Below, one piece after another: positions 30,831 to 33,325 of a stretch of DNA of 33,325 bases; position 1 is the stretch's first letter, and every line of letters begins with the position of its first letter. Origin of the DNA: an uncultured Planctomycetaceae bacterium (GTDB lineage Bacteria > Planctomycetota > Planctomycetia > Pirellulales > UBA1268); the NCBI GenBank assembly GCA_903917235.1, contig CAIWZS010000180.1:1-33325 (forward strand), given 5' to 3'. The position numbers were made by a program, and so were the translations under genes. The notes beneath the pieces were generated by a model, which made no database searches, was not told the origin of the DNA, and saw nothing but the letters and a program-made list of their open reading frames with translations.

Positions 30831-33125
30831 TCACGGACGGCCCGGCCCGCTCTCGTCGGGCTCGACGTCCCCGGTGGAGTCGGGCTCCACGGCGCCGGCG
30901 AAGAGGTCGAAGTCGCCGGCGAGGACTCGGTCGATTCGCCCGGTCCGCCAACCTCCGATCGTGTCGCGCACGAGCGGGCTGGGCCGTTGCCGGTAGCGCC
31001 GGACGATCTGGGCCGTCACCGCGCCACGACCCTCGAAGGCCGCAAGCGCCTGCGCGACGGCACCCGTCGCTCCGCCACCCGGTGGCGTCTCGGGCTGCGG
31101 CGCGACGCGCACGACCACCCGCAGCCGGGAAAAATGCCGCGTCTGTGGCAGCGGTTCCTCGAGAACGTGCACGCCCGATTCAGCCGCGAGCAGCGTGTGC
31201 GCCCCGAGACCGCTCACGGCCAGCACCACGCGGGGCATGCGGCCTCCCCGGTCGTCGAGGATCGTCTCGGCCTTCAGACCTCGACGGTCGGCCCACGCCC
31301 GGTACATCGTGACGATCATCGCGAAGAAACCCGCCGCCGCCCCCTGCTCCGCCTCGGTGTGCTCCACACCCTCGACCAGGATGAAGGCGTCGAGCGGCCG
31401 CGACTCGACGACGTCGGTGATGGCCGTCTCGAGCACCAGCAGCCGCTGCGCCAGCCGCCCGACGTGCTCGCGCGTGAAGCGGGTACGACCGGGACCGGTC
31501 CGGCCTCGCAGCTGGTCGAACAGCCTGACCGCCGACGCGACACCGGCCTCGATCCGATCCATCTGTTCGATCGCGCCGAAGACGGCGAACCGCCCGGGCG
31601 AATCCCAGAACCCGGCCTCCCGTTGACGGTCGAGTGCCGCTCGCTTGCGGTCGCGCCACGCCTCCTCCTCGATGCATTCGACGAGCTTTCCGAGATGATG
31701 CTCGAGGCACGGCACCTCGTCGTCGCTCCCGCACGGGTCGAGGGCCAGGCCCTGCAGGCCGCGCTCCCCACCCGCCGGCGCCGTGGCCGCTTCCTGCTCC
31801 GCACCGTCGTCGTCGGGATCGATGAACTCGACCTGCAAGCGGTCCCCCTCGCTGCGGACGAAGAGGAACTGGTCGCCCCGCGGGTACTGATGGGCGACGA
31901 TCGTGCGGGCGAGCGGCGCGAGGACGTGCCGCTCGATGGCTCGCTTGAGCGGCCGTGCCCCGAGGTGCGGCGTGGTGCCGCGATCGAGCAGGAAGTCGAT
32001 GGCGGTCTCGTCCCAGATCACCACCCACTCGCGGTTGCGCAGGCCCCGGCGCCGGAAGACATCGTGCAGTTCCTTGTGAAGGATCTCCCGCAGCACGTCG
32101 CGCGACAGGGGGCGGAAGACGACGAGTCGATCGATGCGGTTGAGCAGTTCCGGACGGAAGGCCGTCGCGACGGCCTGCTCGACGGTCTCCGGAACGCGGG
32201 GTGGGCTGCCGACGAACCCGAGCCCCGGACCCTTCGGCAGAGCGGATCCGAGATTCGACGTGAGGATGATGATGCAGTTGCGGAAATCCGCGGTCACACC
32301 CTGCTGGTCGGTGAGCCGTCCGTCGTCGAAGACCTGCAGGAACAGGTCCCAGACCTGCGGATGCGACTTCTCGAACTCGTCGAGCAGCACGACCGAGAAC
32401 GGGTTCCGTCTGATCTGGTCGATGAGCGATGTGCCCACCATGTCCCGCCGGTCGTGCCCGACGATCCGGGCGAGCGATTCGGGCGTCTGGAGCTCGCTCA
32501 TGTCGATGCGGACCAGACGGTCCGCGGACCCGAAGAGGCACGCGGCGAGCGTCTTGGCGATCTCCGTCTTGCCCGTGCCCGTGGGGCCGGCGAAGAGGAA
32601 GACCCCGAGCGGCCGGGTCGGATCGGTCACGCCGGCCTTCATCATCGCCACGCGCTCCACGAGCGTCTCGATCGCCTCCGGCTGGCCGACGACACGCGAC
32701 GCGAAGAACCGTGTCAGCTCGTCGAGGTCGAGCTCCCGACGGTCGTCGAGCACCTCCTCCGGCAGCCTCGTCATCCTCCCGAGGCAGGCGATCAGGTCGT
32801 CCGTGGTCAGGTCCGGCCGGCCCGCGTCGGCCGCGGGCTTGGCGAGGTTCCTGAGGAGATCGACGAGATTCCCGGGGGCCGCCGACTCGCGCAGATACTG
32901 CTGCGCGAGGTGGGATGCCTCGCGCAACAGTGGCTCGGAGAGCGGGTGCGGCGGCCGCGGCCGCTGCCGGTCCCAGCGTCGCGCGAGGTCGAGACTCTCC
33001 TCCTCCGGCAGCGGCTCGAGCCGCACGATCTCGAACGCCGTCAGCACGATCGGCTTCGCGCGGAGGACGAGGTCGAGTCCGGCGGGCTCCGTGATCGCGA
33101 TGAAGGGGAACCGCCCCTCGACCAC
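30831..33125 (-). CDS. ClpB-like AAA+ ATPase fused to an RF2-like region lacking the GGQ domain
   Basis: The readable frame gives 764 residues. Residues 1-100 resemble the second half of a ClpB first AAA domain (EGRFPFIAITEPAGLD). Residues about 135-435 are a ClpB second AAA domain: Walker A GPTGTGKT (180-187), Walker B VVLLDE (245-250), LTSN (288-291), FRPELLNRID (323-332) and GARPLKRAI (389-397). The pore-loop Tyr is replaced (RRDMVG for GYVG type). Residues about 485-745 resemble peptide chain release factor 2: EAGFWDSPGRFA, HTEAEQ (RF2: GGTEAQ), MYRAWADRRGLKAE, AAESGVHVLEE and an RF2-like tail RTGRIDRVLAGDFDLF. The GGQ domain is missing, replaced by a short linker, and the SPF stop-codon motif is not kept. 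The role is unknown. The GTG at 33125 is only the first start in frame; the true 5' end is upstream. Confidence 0.85.
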   Translation of the reverse strand: MVEGRFPFIAITEPAGLDLVLRAKPIVLTAFEIVRLEPLPEEESLDLARRWDRQRPRPPHPLSEPLLREASHLAQQYLRESAAPGNLVDLLRNLAKPAADAGRPDLTTDDLIACLGRMTRLPEEVLDDRRELDLDELTRFFASRVVGQPEAIETLVERVAMMKAGVTDPTRPLGVFLFAGPTGTGKTEIAKTLAACLFGSADRLVRIDMSELQTPESLARIVGHDRRDMVGTSLIDQIRRNPFSVVLLDEFEKSHPQVWDLFLQVFDDGRLTDQQGVTADFRNCIIILTSNLGSALPKGPGLGFVGSPPRVPETVEQAVATAFRPELLNRIDRLVVFRPLSRDVLREILHKELHDVFRRRGLRNREWVVIWDETAIDFLLDRGTTPHLGARPLKRAIERHVLAPLARTIVAHQYPRGDQFLFVRSEGDRLQVEFIDPDDDGAEQEAATAPAGGERGLQGLALDPCGSDDEVPCLEHHLGKLVECIEEEAWRDRKRAALDRQREAGFWDSPGRFAVFGAIEQMDRIEAGVASAVRLFDQLRGRTGPGRTRFTREHVGRLAQRLLVLETAITDVVESRPLDAFILVEGVEHTEAEQGAAAGFFAMIVTMYRAWADRRGLKAETILDDRGGRMPRVVLAVSGLGAHTLLAAESGVHVLEEPLPQTRHFSRLRVVVRVAPQPETPPGGGATGAVAQALAAFEGRGAVTAQIVRRYRQRPSPLVRDTIGGWRTGRIDRVLAGDFDLFAGAVEPDSTGDVEPDESGPGRP

Positions 33126-33288
33126 GGCCGGCAGGACGAGATCGGCGACTCCGGTCGGATTCCCCGCATGCCTGCCGGCGAACAGGAAGCCCTGGAAGGA
33201 GGCGGCGCAGCGCTCGGGCGATCAGATAACCGCCCGCCGCGGCGCCGACGCCGAGCACCGCCACCGCCCCGGCCACCGCCCAGTCCAT
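33126..33288 (-). pseudogene. Displaced 5' part of the AAA+/RF2-like gene (frame disruption)
   Basis: The ATG at 33288 has a strong ribosome-binding site (GGGAGG, six bases upstream) and encodes a membrane anchor, DWAVAGAVAVLGVGAAAG then GGYLIARALRR. Its frame is one base off the AAA+ frame. The AAA+ frame is open from 33221, just after a TGA at 33222-33224, and reads FQGFLFAGRHAGNP, then TGVADLVLPAVVEG, which aligns with the part of a ClpB first AAA domain after Walker B. The Walker A half of that domain is absent. An internal deletion with a frame change, either real or from assembly, explains this best. Bases 33289-33325 hold no feature. Confidence 0.6.
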
Positions 33289-33325
33289 GCGCGACCTCCC
33301 GCGTCTCGCGTGATCAGACGAGCCC

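Noticed and set aside
33190-33288. prfB-style programmed +1 frameshift in the AAA+/RF2-like gene
   Set aside because: The frame from the ATG has no in-frame stop or CTTTGA slippery site at the junction; the TGA is in the other frame. Deletion or assembly error is simpler.

Overview
The window is about 33 kb of dense, very GC-rich bacterial DNA. It looks like a member of the Planctomycetota, probably Pirellulales. The supporting signs are a lone FhcC of the tetrahydromethanopterin C1 pathway, a Gfo/Idh oxidoreductase with a Tat-like leader, a large exported propeller/LamG protein, an EboB-type hydrolase next to a MEKHLA protein, and many Cys-containing lipoproteins. The lineage is inferred from gene content only. 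No rRNA, tRNA, CRISPR array or insertion sequence was recognised.

Layout. (1) 1-3364: the 5' part of a class IIB fructose-bisphosphate aldolase, a small DUF454 membrane protein, an MFS transporter and a Cys-rich lipoprotein. (2) 3562-6849, minus strand: a fatty-acid-like set of one ketosynthase, one long acyl carrier protein and two hotdog dehydratases, with no reductase. (3) 6850-8182: a regulatory region with a consensus sigma-54 promoter and inverted repeats, driving two Hsp20 chaperones. (4) 8302-10232: fhcC behind a 14-bp hairpin, then rpsL and rpsG. (5) 10217-10438: a palindrome-rich repeat cluster that begins inside the end of rpsG; part of it recurs inverted behind lexA. (6) 10560-12215: a small unknown gene, EboB-like hydrolase and MEKHLA protein.

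(7) 26265 down to 12249, minus strand: ten co-directional genes, mostly overlapping or separated by a few bases. In order they are SppA, a methyltransferase-fold/propeller/LamG protein, an exported Cys protein, a tandem two-domain ModA, ModB, ModC, a MoaD-like carrier ending in Gly-Gly, an E1-like (MoeB/ThiF) protein, a Gfo/Idh oxidoreductase and an MFS transporter. The central six look like an oxyanion (molybdate or tungstate) uptake and cofactor-sulfur module. (8) 26421-27412: lexA, read away from sppA, with its promoter and the dispersed repeat at its 3' end.

(9) 33288 down to 27536, minus strand: a ClpB-like AAA+ ATPase fused to a release-factor-2-like region that has lost its GGQ domain, then a membrane histidine kinase, then an NtrC-type sigma-54 activator. 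This trio is the most unusual part of the window. The AAA+/RF2 gene also has a damaged or misassembled 5' end. A speculative link is that the sigma-54 activator acts at the sigma-54 promoter of the Hsp20 pair, joining chaperone, disaggregase-like and translation-termination-like parts in one stress circuit.
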